Shown here: positions 1 through 8,100 of the stretch, piece by piece
How the letters are laid out: every line of letters starts with the position of its first letter
Numbering within the stretch: the stretch's first letter is position 1
From: Streptomyces sp. NBC_01717
Lineage (GTDB): Bacteria > Actinomycetota > Actinomycetes > Streptomycetales > Streptomycetaceae
Assembly: GCF_036248255.1 (NCBI RefSeq)
Contig: NZ_CP109178.1
Coordinates: 2,294,001-2,358,000, forward strand
Direction: 5' to 3'
Length of the DNA stretch: 64,000 nucleotides
Made by a program: the position numbers and the translations under genes
The notes under the pieces: model-generated
Database searches by the model: none
What the model was told of the DNA's origin: nothing
Seen by the model: only the letters and a program-made list of their open reading frames with translations

Positions 1-464
1 GTGGTGGGGTCGAGCTCCGCGGCGGCGGCGAGCAGGACGACGTCGCGCTCGAAGGGGCTGAGCCCGAAGCAGGCGACGAGCGAGTCGAGCGTGGCGGGCG
101 CGCGCACACCGGGGGCGGCCGGTTCGCCTCCGGCTGGGGCGGTGGGGGTGCTGCCTTCGGCAGTGAGTTCGCTCTGTCGCGGGGGCGCTGCGGCGCCCGC
201 GTCGCCGTCTCGCCGGACGGGCTCGGCCGCGGCCTTCGCGGCGGGGCGCTCCGCACCGGCGCCCGGAACGGCACCGTCCGCGGGTGCGGCCCCCGCGTGC
301 GGCTGGTCCGCGGTGCCCTGTCCGGAGCCGGGCCCGCCGGGGCGGCCCTGTGCCCGGGCCGCGTGGGCGTCCACGCGGGCGAGCACGGATCGTACGGCCG
401 CGAACAGCGCCCGTCCGTCCGCACCCGCGTTCGCCGACGTACCAGTTGACTCATACGTCCCCAT
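1..464 (-). CDS. CIS-associated AAA+ ATPase, N-terminal part (cut by window edge)
   Basis: Reading frame starts with ATG at 464 and runs off the left edge after 154 codons. The visible protein begins MGTYESTG, followed by a long Ala/Gly/Pro/Glu-rich disordered stretch, then a segment near residues 125-152 reading LVACFGLSPFERDVVLLAAA, which is characteristic of the N-terminal domain of the AAA+ ATPases encoded in contractile injection system loci. The ATPase core (Walker A and B) lies outside the window, so the ATPase call rests on this segment plus context. It sits 33 nt downstream of the DUF4255 gene on the same strand, as in other actinobacterial CIS operons. In such systems the ATPase is thought to remodel or assemble the particle; that role is inferred. 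Confidence 0.72.
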   Translation of the reverse strand, partial: MGTYESTGTSANAGADGRALFAAVRSVLARVDAHAARAQGRPGGPGSGQGTADQPHAGAAPADGAVPGAGAERPAAKAAAEPVRRDGDAGAAAPPRQSELTAEGSTPTAPAGGEPAAPGVRAPATLDSLVACFGLSPFERDVVLLAAAAELDPT

Positions 465-497
465 ACCCTCACCCGCCCCCGTGTCGCGCACCGTGTC

Positions 498-1340
498 TCA
501 GCTCTCCTTGTCGTCCGCGCCCGCTTCGGTGCCTTTCCGGGCACGAGCGGGCGCGGCCCGTTTCGCCACGGGCTTCGCGGCAGCCTTCGCGGTCTTGGCC
601 GCGGCGCGCTTTCGCGTGGGAGCGGCCGCCTTTGGCGCCACGTCAGGCGCGGCCTCCGGTTCGGGCGAGGGCTCGGGCGAGGTCTCGGGTTCCGCGGCCT
701 CCGGCCGCCCCGGCGGCACCGGCGCGCCTGGTGCCCCGAACGGCAGCACCTTCACCGTCCGCCGCTCCACCGGCTTCGCCGGGACCGGCCTCTCGCGGCC
801 CTCGATCAGGACCAGCGACGCCTGATACGCCACCGACAGGGTGTACGGGGTCTGGTGGAGCATCCCCCACAGCTTCGACGTCTCGTCGATGTCCATCACC
901 GTCGGCGTGAACCGCACCTTCTGCGGCGAGTCCGCCAGATCAGTGCCCGCGAGATACGGCCGCTCCGCCGCGAGTTCGATCAACTCCTTCGGCAGCAACG
1001 GGATTTCGTGGAGTGTCCGCACCACGCAGCCGATCAGCCGATGCCCGACCAGCTCCGCCTCCTCCCCGTACGCGCTGATCAGAAAATGCAGATCCAGCGC
1101 GGTGGCGGGCCGCTTGAGCAGCGTGCCGTCCGATGCGCGCGTCGGCAGGTCGGTGTGGCGCATCGAGGGGTTCGGGGTGACCTGGTACAGGAAGACGTTG
1201 ATGGTCGGCTCGGCCGGCGGCTCGGCCGGCGGTTTACGGGTCTCGACCTTTACCGCGATGTCCATCTCGGGGCTCAGGTTGTTCTCGATCAGCAGGGCCA
1301 GTGCCTGGGTGACCGTCGCGATGGCGAGTGCGTTGCTCAT
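498..1340 (-). CDS. DUF4255 family CIS cap/tail-terminator protein
   Basis: Protein of 280 residues. The first about 185 residues match the DUF4255 (Pvc16 N-terminal-like) family: MSNALAIATVTQAL at the start, a conserved INVFLYQVTPNPSMRHTDLP region, and ALDLHFLISAYG. In related particles this protein caps the tube and sheath at the end opposite the baseplate. The last about 95 residues are unusual: first Pro/Glu-rich (res 195-232), then a Lys/Ala-rich tail (res 233-270) with repeats such as KRAAAKTAKAAAKPVAKRAA resembling histone H1 tails. It lies 4 nt downstream of the preceding gene and is probably translated from the CIS operon mRNA. The cap role is known for the family; the function of the basic tail is unknown. 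Confidence 0.85.
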   Translation of the reverse strand: MSNALAIATVTQALALLIENNLSPEMDIAVKVETRKPPAEPPAEPTINVFLYQVTPNPSMRHTDLPTRASDGTLLKRPATALDLHFLISAYGEEAELVGHRLIGCVVRTLHEIPLLPKELIELAAERPYLAGTDLADSPQKVRFTPTVMDIDETSKLWGMLHQTPYTLSVAYQASLVLIEGRERPVPAKPVERRTVKVLPFGAPGAPVPPGRPEAAEPETSPEPSPEPEAAPDVAPKAAAPTRKRAAAKTAKAAAKPVAKRAAPARARKGTEAGADDKES

Positions 1341-1344
1341 GACC

Positions 1345-2067
1345 TCAGTCCCTCTTCTCGCCGCGTGACAGGTAGTCGTCCAGCGTCAGCGCGGGCGCGC
1401 GCCGTCCGGTGTGGTCGGGGTGGCCGCCGGCGGGACGGCTCGCACCGGGCGGTGGGGCCGCGCTCACCTCCAGGCGGCCGATCTGTACGTGTACGACGCG
1501 TTCGGCGGGCCGCGGCGGGCGCCGCCCCACTCCGTTCTGCGCCGCACCCCGTGCCGCGGCCGTATCGGCGCCGCGCGGCCGGGCAGGTGCGGAGGCGGCC
1601 GGGGCAGCCGTGTCCGCCGCGCGCGGCACGGCAGCGGCCCGCGTCCGCGGCGCATCGGCCACCGGTACGGCGTCACCCCGCCGTGCCGCCCGCGGAGCAT
1701 CCGAGTCGGCCGGGCGGGTCGCCGAGGGGGCGGCCGTGGCCGGTCGCAACAACGGGCCCGTGACCGGCGCGGGTGGCGCCGCCCGCCGCTCGGGTTCACC
1801 CGGAACGGCCGCCGCCTCGGTCCGTACGACGGTCTCGCGATCCGTCCGTACCTCGCGCTCGTGCCGTACCGACTCGGCCGGTCCGAAGGCAGGCCGGGGC
1901 GCCGACGGAATCAGCGCCGCCGGCTCGTCCGGCTCCGGCGGCCCGCTCCGCACCGCCTCGACCCGTTCGAACGGGCCGGGCAGCCGCGGCCGGACCCGCG
2001 CCGCGCCACCGCCGGCCGCGGGCACCGGTGTGTACCGGGCGAGCAGCCGGTCGAAGTAGTCAGGCAT
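1345..2067 (-). CDS. Disordered CIS-locus protein of unknown function
   Basis: Protein of 240 residues with two short conserved-looking ends and a disordered middle. The N-terminus reads MPDYFDRLLARYTP and the C-terminus contains VVHVQIGRLEVSA and LTLDDYLSRGEKRD; between them lies about 150 residues of Ala, Pro, Arg and Glu with little predicted structure. Short proteins with this head-to-tail motif pattern are common in CIS loci, where they may serve as adaptors, but no activity is established. The start overlaps the end of the upstream chaperone gene by 8 nt and the stop is 4 nt before the DUF4255 gene, so translation is probably coupled. I do not recognise a catalytic domain. Confidence 0.75.
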   Translation of the reverse strand: MPDYFDRLLARYTPVPAAGGGAARVRPRLPGPFERVEAVRSGPPEPDEPAALIPSAPRPAFGPAESVRHEREVRTDRETVVRTEAAAVPGEPERRAAPPAPVTGPLLRPATAAPSATRPADSDAPRAARRGDAVPVADAPRTRAAAVPRAADTAAPAASAPARPRGADTAAARGAAQNGVGRRPPRPAERVVHVQIGRLEVSAAPPPGASRPAGGHPDHTGRRAPALTLDDYLSRGEKRD

Positions 2068-2806
2068 CTGCGCACAGCTCCAGGTAGTAGCGACGCCGCA
2101 GCGGGCTGAGCGCCAGAATCTCCGGCTCGCTCCACCCGTAGGCGGTGGCGAGCAGATGGACGTCGAGCATCAAGTCACGTGCCCAGGTGTCCAGTTCGGT
2201 CCACAGGTAGGAGGTGATGTCCAGCTCGGCCGGGGTGGCCTCACCGCACTCGGGGCAGGCGACGTTCAGCGTCACGTCGGACGCCGGGTCCGCCGAAGCC
2301 GCTGTCTCCGCGAGCTGTCGCTGTACGCGCTCGGACAGCAGGGCGGCCAGCCGCTCGGGCGAGACCGCCTCGCCGTCCCGTACGGCCGACACGGTGCAGC
2401 GCGCCATGAGCAGCCGACGGGCTCCGTCGGGATCGGGCACCGCGCCGGCCACCGCGAGGTCGGCGACGGTGGGCAGCCGGAACTCGATCGTCCACCCGTC
2501 CTCCTCCACTCGCAGCGGCCCGCCCGGCGTCCGCGTGCGGGTGCCGAACAGCGTCGCGTCGAGGTCGAACTCCATGGCCTCGCCGCACTCCGTGCACTCG
2601 ACCCGCACCTGCATGCGCTCGCCGAACAGCGCCCGGCGCAGCGCGAACAGATCCGCCTCCCGTTCGCCGATCGGCATCGACAGCAACGCGTCGGTGCCGG
2701 CCCCGGGGCGGGCCGCCCGGTGCAGCAGCAGAGACCTTCCCGAGTCGTGCTGCGCAAGCCCGGCCTCCCAGGTGGCGAGCAGTTCGGCCGGCCCCGTCGG
2801 CGTCAT
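2060..2806 (-). CDS. T4-type baseplate hub assembly chaperone-like protein
   Basis: Protein of 248 residues carried between the tube gene and the disordered protein. It has two Cys pairs, CTEC near residue 72 and CPEC near residue 188, each followed by Gly-Glu, consistent with a zinc ribbon. The C-terminal 50 residues contain SYLWTELDTWARDLMLDVHL and end in a conserved R-R-Y-Y-L segment; this resembles the small DUF6760-type proteins of actinobacterial CIS loci. Families of this kind are annotated as T4-type baseplate hub chaperones or phage baseplate proteins. The assembly role is inferred from family and position; the zinc site is seen as motif only. Start is the ATG at 2806, 29 nt after the tube gene. 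Confidence 0.68.
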   Translation of the reverse strand: MTPTGPAELLATWEAGLAQHDSGRSLLLHRAARPGAGTDALLSMPIGEREADLFALRRALFGERMQVRVECTECGEAMEFDLDATLFGTRTRTPGGPLRVEEDGWTIEFRLPTVADLAVAGAVPDPDGARRLLMARCTVSAVRDGEAVSPERLAALLSERVQRQLAETAASADPASDVTLNVACPECGEATPAELDITSYLWTELDTWARDLMLDVHLLATAYGWSEPEILALSPLRRRYYLELCADA

Positions 2807-2835
2807 CCCTCATTCCTCCGGTGCAAAGACGTCGC

Positions 2836-3360
2836 TCAGGCGGGATGGGTGAACGAGGGCTCGACCGGCTCCTCCACCTCGTAGTCCCGCTCCCAGCCCT
2901 CGCATTCGAGCTTGACGCTCTGGATGGCGACGGCATTGGCGTTGGCATCCAGCTCGCCGAGGACCTGGTATTCGCTGACCCAGGCCCGGTAGAGCTTGTG
3001 CGAGACGGCCACCTGCCCGGCCTCGTTGAGGACCTGGATGATGATGTCCTTGCGGAAGTCCCGCAGCGAGACCTCCGAGCCGAGCCCGGCCCCGACCTGC
3101 CAGACCTTGTTGGCCCACCGGTCGAATTCGGGGTCGTGGGTGACACCGCGTTCGAGCGTGACGCCCTCGAACTCGGAGCGGCCCGGCGACTTGCGCGGTG
3201 AACTCGGGTCACCGCCGTGGCGGTGCTTGACCACCTCGGTGGTGCGCTTCAGAGGACTGATCTTGCTGATGCCCGCGACCGTTCGACCGTCCCAGAGGAC
3301 CAGGAACTTGAAATTCTTGTAGGGGTCGAAGCGATGGGCGTTTATCTGGAACTCAGCCAT
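2836..3360 (-). CDS. CIS inner tube protein (phage tail tube-like)
   Basis: Protein of 174 residues with the typical length and sequence of a contractile tail inner tube subunit. The N-terminal half reads FKFLVLWDGRTVAGISKISP then a conserved TEVVKHRHGGDPS, followed by FEGVTLERGVTHD and the FDRWANKVW segment; the C-terminal half has the YRAWVSEYQVLGELDANAN strand pattern seen in Hcp/gp19-like tubes. Stacked hexamers of such a protein form the tube that the sheath drives through a target membrane. The gene follows the sheath by 28 nt on the same strand. Only one tube paralogue is visible in this window. Confidence 0.92.
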   Translation of the reverse strand: MAEFQINAHRFDPYKNFKFLVLWDGRTVAGISKISPLKRTTEVVKHRHGGDPSSPRKSPGRSEFEGVTLERGVTHDPEFDRWANKVWQVGAGLGSEVSLRDFRKDIIIQVLNEAGQVAVSHKLYRAWVSEYQVLGELDANANAVAIQSVKLECEGWERDYEVEEPVEPSFTHPA

Positions 3361-3388
3361 CGGTTTCCTTCGTGTTCCTTCTTCTTGG

Positions 3389-5239
3389 TTACGGGAGGTC
3401 GAACTGCCCGGCCATCTGCTGGATCTTCACGATGACGAACTCCGCGGGCTTCACCGGTGCGATGCCGATGACGACGTTGACGACACCGGCGTCGATATCG
3501 GCGTCCGTGGTGGTGTCCTTGTCGCACTTGACGAAGTACGCCTCGCGCGGAGTACCGCCCTTGAACGCACCCTGCCGGAACAGGTCGTTGAGGTACGCGG
3601 ACGCCTTCAGCCGGATCTGCTGCCAGAGCTGCTCGGCGTTGGGCTCGAAGACGACCCACTGCAGACCTCGGTACAGGCTCTCCTCGACATGCAGCGCGAG
3701 TCGGCGCACCGGCACGTACTTCCACTCGCTGTCGAGCGCATCCGCGCCTTCGAGCGTGCGGGCACCCCACACCAGCGGGCCGACCACGGGGAAGGTGCGC
3801 AGGCAGTTGATGCCCAGCGGATTGAGCAGCCCGTTCTCGCGGTCGGTGAGCTTGACCGTCAGCGACCGCACGCCGGCGAGCCGCGCCTCGGTCCCGGCCG
3901 GCGCCTTCCAGACACCGCGCTCGCCGTCGGTCCGGGCGATGACACCTGCGACGGCACCCGAGGGCGGGAAGGAACGCAGCCGACCGGTCAGCGGGTCGTT
4001 GAGCTGCAGATGCGGGTAGTACAACCCCGCGTGATTGCTGCGTACGGGCTCGAACGCGCCGATGCCGGCCCGCGCGGCGTCCACGCTGCCCCAGGTCGAC
4101 GGCGAGTCGACGAGCAGGAAGATCCGCCGCTCCCGGCACAGCTGCTCGGCCGCGGAGAGCACAGTGACCATGTCATCGGTCGACTCGTACGCCGAAAGCT
4201 CGGGCAGGGCCAGCAGGTTGACGTCGTCCACGTCACGCAGTGCCTGGACGCCGGTCTTGCGCACCTCGCTGCCGATCAGGTCGCGCGGCCCGGGTGGGTC
4301 ACCGTCCTTGCCGCCCTGCAGCGGGAAGACGGGCGGGTTGACCGAGGCTTCGAGCCCCAGATCGTTGGCGCACTCGCCGATGAAGCGCACCACGTCGTCG
4401 GGATCGACGGACCCGGCGACGACCTGGAGACGCCGTCCGAAGGCACTGACCTCGGCCCCGGCGAAAGCGTGCTTCCCCGGAGCGTCCGGCAGCGCGCGCA
4501 GCTTGCGCTCCAGCAGCAGGGCCAGCTCGGTCACGTTGCTCGGCGGCTCACCGTCGCGGTCCGGTTCGTAGAGCGTGAACTCGCGCTCCACATCTCCGAA
4601 CTTGACTTTCAACTCGACGTTCAAGTCAGGCAGTCCCGCCGCGAAGGGCTTGGATACCGTGCCGGACGGGTCGGGCCTGCCCTCGTCGAGGGCCTTCGCC
4701 CGGACGAGGGAGGAACCCGCGTTGACGACCGTCTCCACGAAGCGGCCGTGGCCGGCGTCCATCGAGAGCCCGGTGAACGACTCGCGGGCCCCGCCGCGGG
4801 CATCGAGTATCTGGAGATTGAACGTTCTGTCCGGATCCGGGGTGTCGTGGTCGACGGCCACCCGCAGGCCGGAGCCCCAGACGCCGGGCTCCTTGGCGTG
4901 CACCTCCAGCACCGGGCACTCACTGCGTCCCTCGGTGGAGTGGAGGGTGACGCAGGCATCCTCACCGGTACCGCTCTTGGCCACCCGGACGACGACCGCG
5001 ACCGTGCCGCCGTTGCCGAAGAACTGATGCACCGCATAGCCGACCGCACTCTGTGAGGTGAGTCCGCCGAAGCGACGCTCGAAGTCCGCGAAGCTACTGA
5101 CCCGCACCGGTTGATTGAGCGGACCTCGGCGGGTGTGCCCCACGAACGCGGTCACCGAAGTGGTGACCGATGCGATGGTGCGGATGCTGCTGGGAAGTTC
5201 CTCGATGTAAACGCCGGGATAGCCCATGTGCGTCGGCAT
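3389..5239 (-). CDS. CIS contractile sheath protein
   Basis: Protein of 616 residues when started at the ATG at 5239, chosen because GGAGGGGG lies 4 nt upstream and because sheath proteins begin with the GYPGVYIEELPSSIRTI segment found here at residues 5-21. An in-frame start at 5308 would add 23 residues without a good ribosome site. The N-terminal handshake strand, a variable middle domain, and the conserved C-terminal domain (about residues 490-616, with GLQWVVFEPN and FVKCDKDTTTDADIDAGV) are all present. The sheath surrounds the tube and contracts on firing. It is the first gene of the operon seen here; about 500 nt of non-coding DNA upstream probably carries the operon promoter. Confidence 0.94.
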   Translation of the reverse strand: MPTHMGYPGVYIEELPSSIRTIASVTTSVTAFVGHTRRGPLNQPVRVSSFADFERRFGGLTSQSAVGYAVHQFFGNGGTVAVVVRVAKSGTGEDACVTLHSTEGRSECPVLEVHAKEPGVWGSGLRVAVDHDTPDPDRTFNLQILDARGGARESFTGLSMDAGHGRFVETVVNAGSSLVRAKALDEGRPDPSGTVSKPFAAGLPDLNVELKVKFGDVEREFTLYEPDRDGEPPSNVTELALLLERKLRALPDAPGKHAFAGAEVSAFGRRLQVVAGSVDPDDVVRFIGECANDLGLEASVNPPVFPLQGGKDGDPPGPRDLIGSEVRKTGVQALRDVDDVNLLALPELSAYESTDDMVTVLSAAEQLCRERRIFLLVDSPSTWGSVDAARAGIGAFEPVRSNHAGLYYPHLQLNDPLTGRLRSFPPSGAVAGVIARTDGERGVWKAPAGTEARLAGVRSLTVKLTDRENGLLNPLGINCLRTFPVVGPLVWGARTLEGADALDSEWKYVPVRRLALHVEESLYRGLQWVVFEPNAEQLWQQIRLKASAYLNDLFRQGAFKGGTPREAYFVKCDKDTTTDADIDAGVVNVVIGIAPVKPAEFVIVKIQQMAGQFDLP

Positions 5240-5747
5240 TCCCCCTCCATTTCCCCTCGCGCACCGAGCAACGGCGAGAGGAAGTGAAGGAAATGTGCAC
5301 GCGCGCACCCAGCCGCATACACGATCCCCTTTTGTTTCCCCCGTCGTTCACCCCGTGCAATATCGGTCTCGCAGGGCCATCTGCATGCGCAGGCGCCGGT
5401 GGCTCCTGATGCATGAGTTCCTCAGGGGAGTCTGTTACGCGCCCCAAGGGCAGGTCAAGGGAGTGAATAGGCCATCCGGCGATGACTGTCGGAGGAATCG
5501 ACCACGGGTTATTTCACGTGGTCAGAGCATTTCACCGGCGGAATATGAAGATTGAATTCACGACCGCTTCACAGGAAGGTCGGCACCTGGGAGGGAAACA
5601 AGCCGAATGGGCTAGTTGACGGCGCGCCGCCTTCCATTCCGCCGGATCCGGGGCAGGAGTGCGGGGCGCAGCGGTGCCGGCGGCAGGTACCGTAGAAGAA
5701 CGATTTCGTGGGCCTCCTGGCGGGCTGCGTACACCCAGGAGGAGTTC
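5240..5747. other. 508-nt intergenic region between the CIS operon and the next gene
   Basis: Less GC-rich than the flanking genes and without a convincing gene. It must contain the promoter of the leftward CIS operon and that of the rightward gene at 5748. An inverted repeat ACCACG (5501-5506) and CGTGGT (5517-5522) separated by 10 nt is a possible operator. The rightward gene has its own strong ribosome site AGGAGG at 5737-5742. An open frame of 109 codons from 5226 crosses this region but has no homology that I recognise and no sensible ribosome site. Confidence 0.5.
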
Positions 5748-6209
5748 ATGACGACGAACCGCGGACGCAAGGACGTCATCCGCGACCGGATGGCCGCCAC
5801 CGGCGAGTCGTACAACGTGGCCGCCCGCAATCTCAAGGCGATGAAGGACATGGGCGCCACCCGGGACGCCGTCCTCACCCAGCGCTGGCATCCGGCGGAC
5901 TCGCTCGATGTGCCGTGCCCTTGCGGCGGGACGTGCGAGCCGGGCGAGAGCTGCGAGCGCTGTCACGCCCGGCACCGGCACGTGGCGCGCTACCCCGGCA
6001 GCGTCACCGACGTGGAGACGTGGGTGGACCGGTACGACTGTCTGGGCTGCTCGTCCTCGTACACGCTGACCGTCGTGCTGCGCGGCCGCCCCTGGGGCGT
6101 CGCCGAGACCGTGGTCCAGGGCGGGGCGGCGGAGCCGGTGGTCAGGGCGCGGGTGTTCCCCGGCGTCGCCCATCCGCTGCTGCGCCCCGAGACCTCCCAG
6201 GACGACTGA
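5748..6209 (+). CDS. Cysteine-rich conserved hypothetical protein
   Basis: Protein of 153 residues from the ATG at 5748 with AGGAGG 5 nt upstream. The N-terminal 30 residues (RGRKDVIRDRMAATGESYNV) look like the short helical motif found in many actinobacterial antitoxin-like or DNA-associated proteins. The middle contains a cysteine cluster CPCGGTCEPGESCERC with a following His-rich segment and a later CLGC pair, consistent with one or two zinc sites. The C-terminal part is predicted beta-rich. I do not recognise a family with known function. It is divergent from the CIS operon and convergent with msrB. Confidence 0.65.
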   Translation: MTTNRGRKDVIRDRMAATGESYNVAARNLKAMKDMGATRDAVLTQRWHPADSLDVPCPCGGTCEPGESCERCHARHRHVARYPGSVTDVETWVDRYDCLGCSSSYTLTVVLRGRPWGVAETVVQGGAAEPVVRARVFPGVAHPLLRPETSQDD

Positions 6210-6240
6210 CCGGCTGCGGGCGGATGCGCCTCGCAGCCGG
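6210..6240. terminator. Bidirectional hairpin between convergent genes
   Basis: Arms CCGGCTGCG (6210-6218) and CGCAGCCGG (6232-6240) form a 9-bp stem with further pairing inside the loop. It lies immediately after the stop at 6209 and 8 nt before the msrB stop, so it can end both transcripts. No U-tract is present, as is usual in Streptomyces. Confidence 0.55.
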
Positions 6241-6248
6241 GCGTCGCG

Positions 6249-6656
6249 TCAGCTCTCGTCCGGTGCCAGGCGCAGCGAGATCGAGTTGATGCAGTACCGC
6301 TGGTCGGTCGGCGTGGGGTACCCCTCGCCCTCGAAGACGTGCCCCAGGTGCGAGCCGCAGCGCGCGCACCGCACCTCGGTGCGGACCATGCCGAGACTGC
6401 GGTCCTGGATCAGCTCGACCGCGTCCGTGTCCTTCGGGTCGTAGAAGGACGGCCAGCCGCAGTGCGACTCGAACTTCGTGTCCGAGCGGAACAGCTCGCC
6501 GCCACAGGCCCGGCAGGAGTAGACGCCGGCCGTCTTCGTGTCGGTGTACTCACCGACGAACGCCGGTTCGGTCCCGGCCTGGCGCAGGACCGCGTACTCC
6601 GCGGGCGTCAGCTCCGCCCGCCATTCCTCGTCCGGCTTCTCGATGTCGTACGACAC
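6249..6656 (-). CDS. msrB: Peptide-methionine (R)-S-oxide reductase
   Basis: Protein of 135 residues, full length for MsrB. It reduces the R epimer of methionine sulfoxide in proteins in the cytoplasm. Visible signatures: the zinc-binding pairs CRACG and CARCGSHLGHVF, the substrate-binding SHCGWPSFYDP segment, and the catalytic cysteine in QRYCINSISLRL near the C-terminus. A resolving cysteine can be one of the additional residues. The gene is 10 nt downstream of murC on the same strand, so the two are probably cotranscribed. Confidence 0.96.
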   Translation of the reverse strand: MSYDIEKPDEEWRAELTPAEYAVLRQAGTEPAFVGEYTDTKTAGVYSCRACGGELFRSDTKFESHCGWPSFYDPKDTDAVELIQDRSLGMVRTEVRCARCGSHLGHVFEGEGYPTPTDQRYCINSISLRLAPDES

Positions 6657-6666
6657 GGTGGCTCCC

Positions 6667-8061
6667 TCAGCTCGACAGGTGGTCCAGGATCTGCGGGCCG
6701 AGGTCCGTGACGTCGCCCGCGCCCATGGTGAGAACGAGGTCGCCGGGCTTCGCCATTCCCGCGATGGCCTCGGGGACCGCCGACTTGTCGTGGACGGCGG
6801 TGACGTCGGCGCCGGCCGCCTTCGCCGCGTCGATGATCAGGGTGCTGGTGACGCCGGGGATCGGGTCCTCGCGGGCCGGGTAGATGTCCAGGACCACGGA
6901 GGCGTCGGCGAGGGCGAGGGCCTGGCCCATCTCCGTACCGAGCTCCTGGGTGCGGGAGAAGAGATGCGGCTGGAAGACGACCAGCAGGCGCGAGTCGGAA
7001 GCGGCGCCGCGCATCGCTTCGAGGTCGGCGGTCATCTCCGTCGGGTGGTGCGCGTACGAGTCGATGACCTGGACGCCCGCAGCCTCGCCCTTGAGCTGGA
7101 GGCGGCGCTTGACCCCGGTGTACTTGCCGAGCGCTGAGGCCAGGTTGTGGGCCGGGATGCCCAGTGCGACACCGGCGGCCAGCGCGGCGACCGCGTTGTG
7201 GGCGTAGTGGCTGCCCGGGACGGAGACCGTGAAGGTGAGGAACTTGCCGTTCAGGACGACCGTGACTTCGCTGGTCAGACCGCGCGGGGTGATCTTGTGG
7301 ACGCGTACGTCGGCGGTCTCGGACTCGCCGTACGTGACGATGTTCAGGGAGGAGAGATCGCGTACGCGCCTCGTCAGCTCGACCGCGCCGGACTGGTCCG
7401 CGGAGACGACCAGGGTGCCACCGGGGACGATCTTCCCGACGAACGTCTCGAAGGAGTCGTAGATCTCGTCCATCGAGGCGTAATTCGCGTGGTGGTCCAG
7501 TTCCACGTTGAGAACGATCGCGACCTCGGGGTCGTACTTCTGGAAGCTGCGGTCGCTCTCGTCGGCCTCGGCGACGAAGATGTCGCCCTCGCCGTGCGTC
7601 GCGTTGGTGCCGGGGCCGGCCAGGTCGCCGCCGATGGCGTACGACGGGTCGAGGCCCAGCTCGGAGAGGGCGACGGCCAGCATCGACGTGGTGGTCGTCT
7701 TGCCGTGGGTGCCGGCGACGGCGATGGCGCGCAGGCCCTGCATCAGCGAGGCGAGCGCGTCCGATCGGTGCACGACGGGGATCGACAGCTCGGCGGCGCG
7801 CAGCAGCTCCGGGTTGTCGGCGCGGATGGCGCTGGAGACGACCACGCAGGTCGCGTCGTCCGCCAGATGACCGGCGGCGTGCCCGACCTGGACGGTCGCG
7901 CCCAGTGCCCGCAGGGCCTCGGCCGTACCGGACTCCTTGGCGTCGCTGCCCGCGACCTTCGCGCCGCGCCGGGCGAGGATCTTCGCGATGCCCGACATTC
8001 CGGCGCCGCCGATGCCGATGAAGTGCGGTCGTTCCATGGCGGCAGGAATACCGGGTGCCAT
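6667..8061 (-). CDS. murC: UDP-N-acetylmuramate--L-alanine ligase
   Basis: Protein of 464 residues started at the ATG at 8061, which has GGGAGA 7 nt upstream; a TTG 15 nt earlier is disfavoured because it would overlap that site. MurC joins L-alanine to UDP-MurNAc with ATP, the first peptide step of cell-wall precursor synthesis. The N-terminal nucleotide-binding motif GIGGAGMSG (res 16-24), the P-loop AGTHGKTTT around residue 115, the EADESD segment and the C-terminal Mur ligase domain with VFQPHLFSRT are all intact. In this genome murC is apart from the dcw cluster and followed by msrB, an arrangement I recall for Streptomyces. Confidence 0.97.
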   Translation of the reverse strand: MAPGIPAAMERPHFIGIGGAGMSGIAKILARRGAKVAGSDAKESGTAEALRALGATVQVGHAAGHLADDATCVVVSSAIRADNPELLRAAELSIPVVHRSDALASLMQGLRAIAVAGTHGKTTTTSMLAVALSELGLDPSYAIGGDLAGPGTNATHGEGDIFVAEADESDRSFQKYDPEVAIVLNVELDHHANYASMDEIYDSFETFVGKIVPGGTLVVSADQSGAVELTRRVRDLSSLNIVTYGESETADVRVHKITPRGLTSEVTVVLNGKFLTFTVSVPGSHYAHNAVAALAAGVALGIPAHNLASALGKYTGVKRRLQLKGEAAGVQVIDSYAHHPTEMTADLEAMRGAASDSRLLVVFQPHLFSRTQELGTEMGQALALADASVVLDIYPAREDPIPGVTSTLIIDAAKAAGADVTAVHDKSAVPEAIAGMAKPGDLVLTMGAGDVTDLGPQILDHLSS

Positions 8062-8100
8062 GCGCGTATCTCCCAAAAGTTGTGGTGCGACGCCTCCAGC

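Noticed and set aside
5226..5555. 109-codon open frame in the CIS control region
   Set aside because: Starts inside the sheath gene on the other strand, no ribosome site and no recognisable product.
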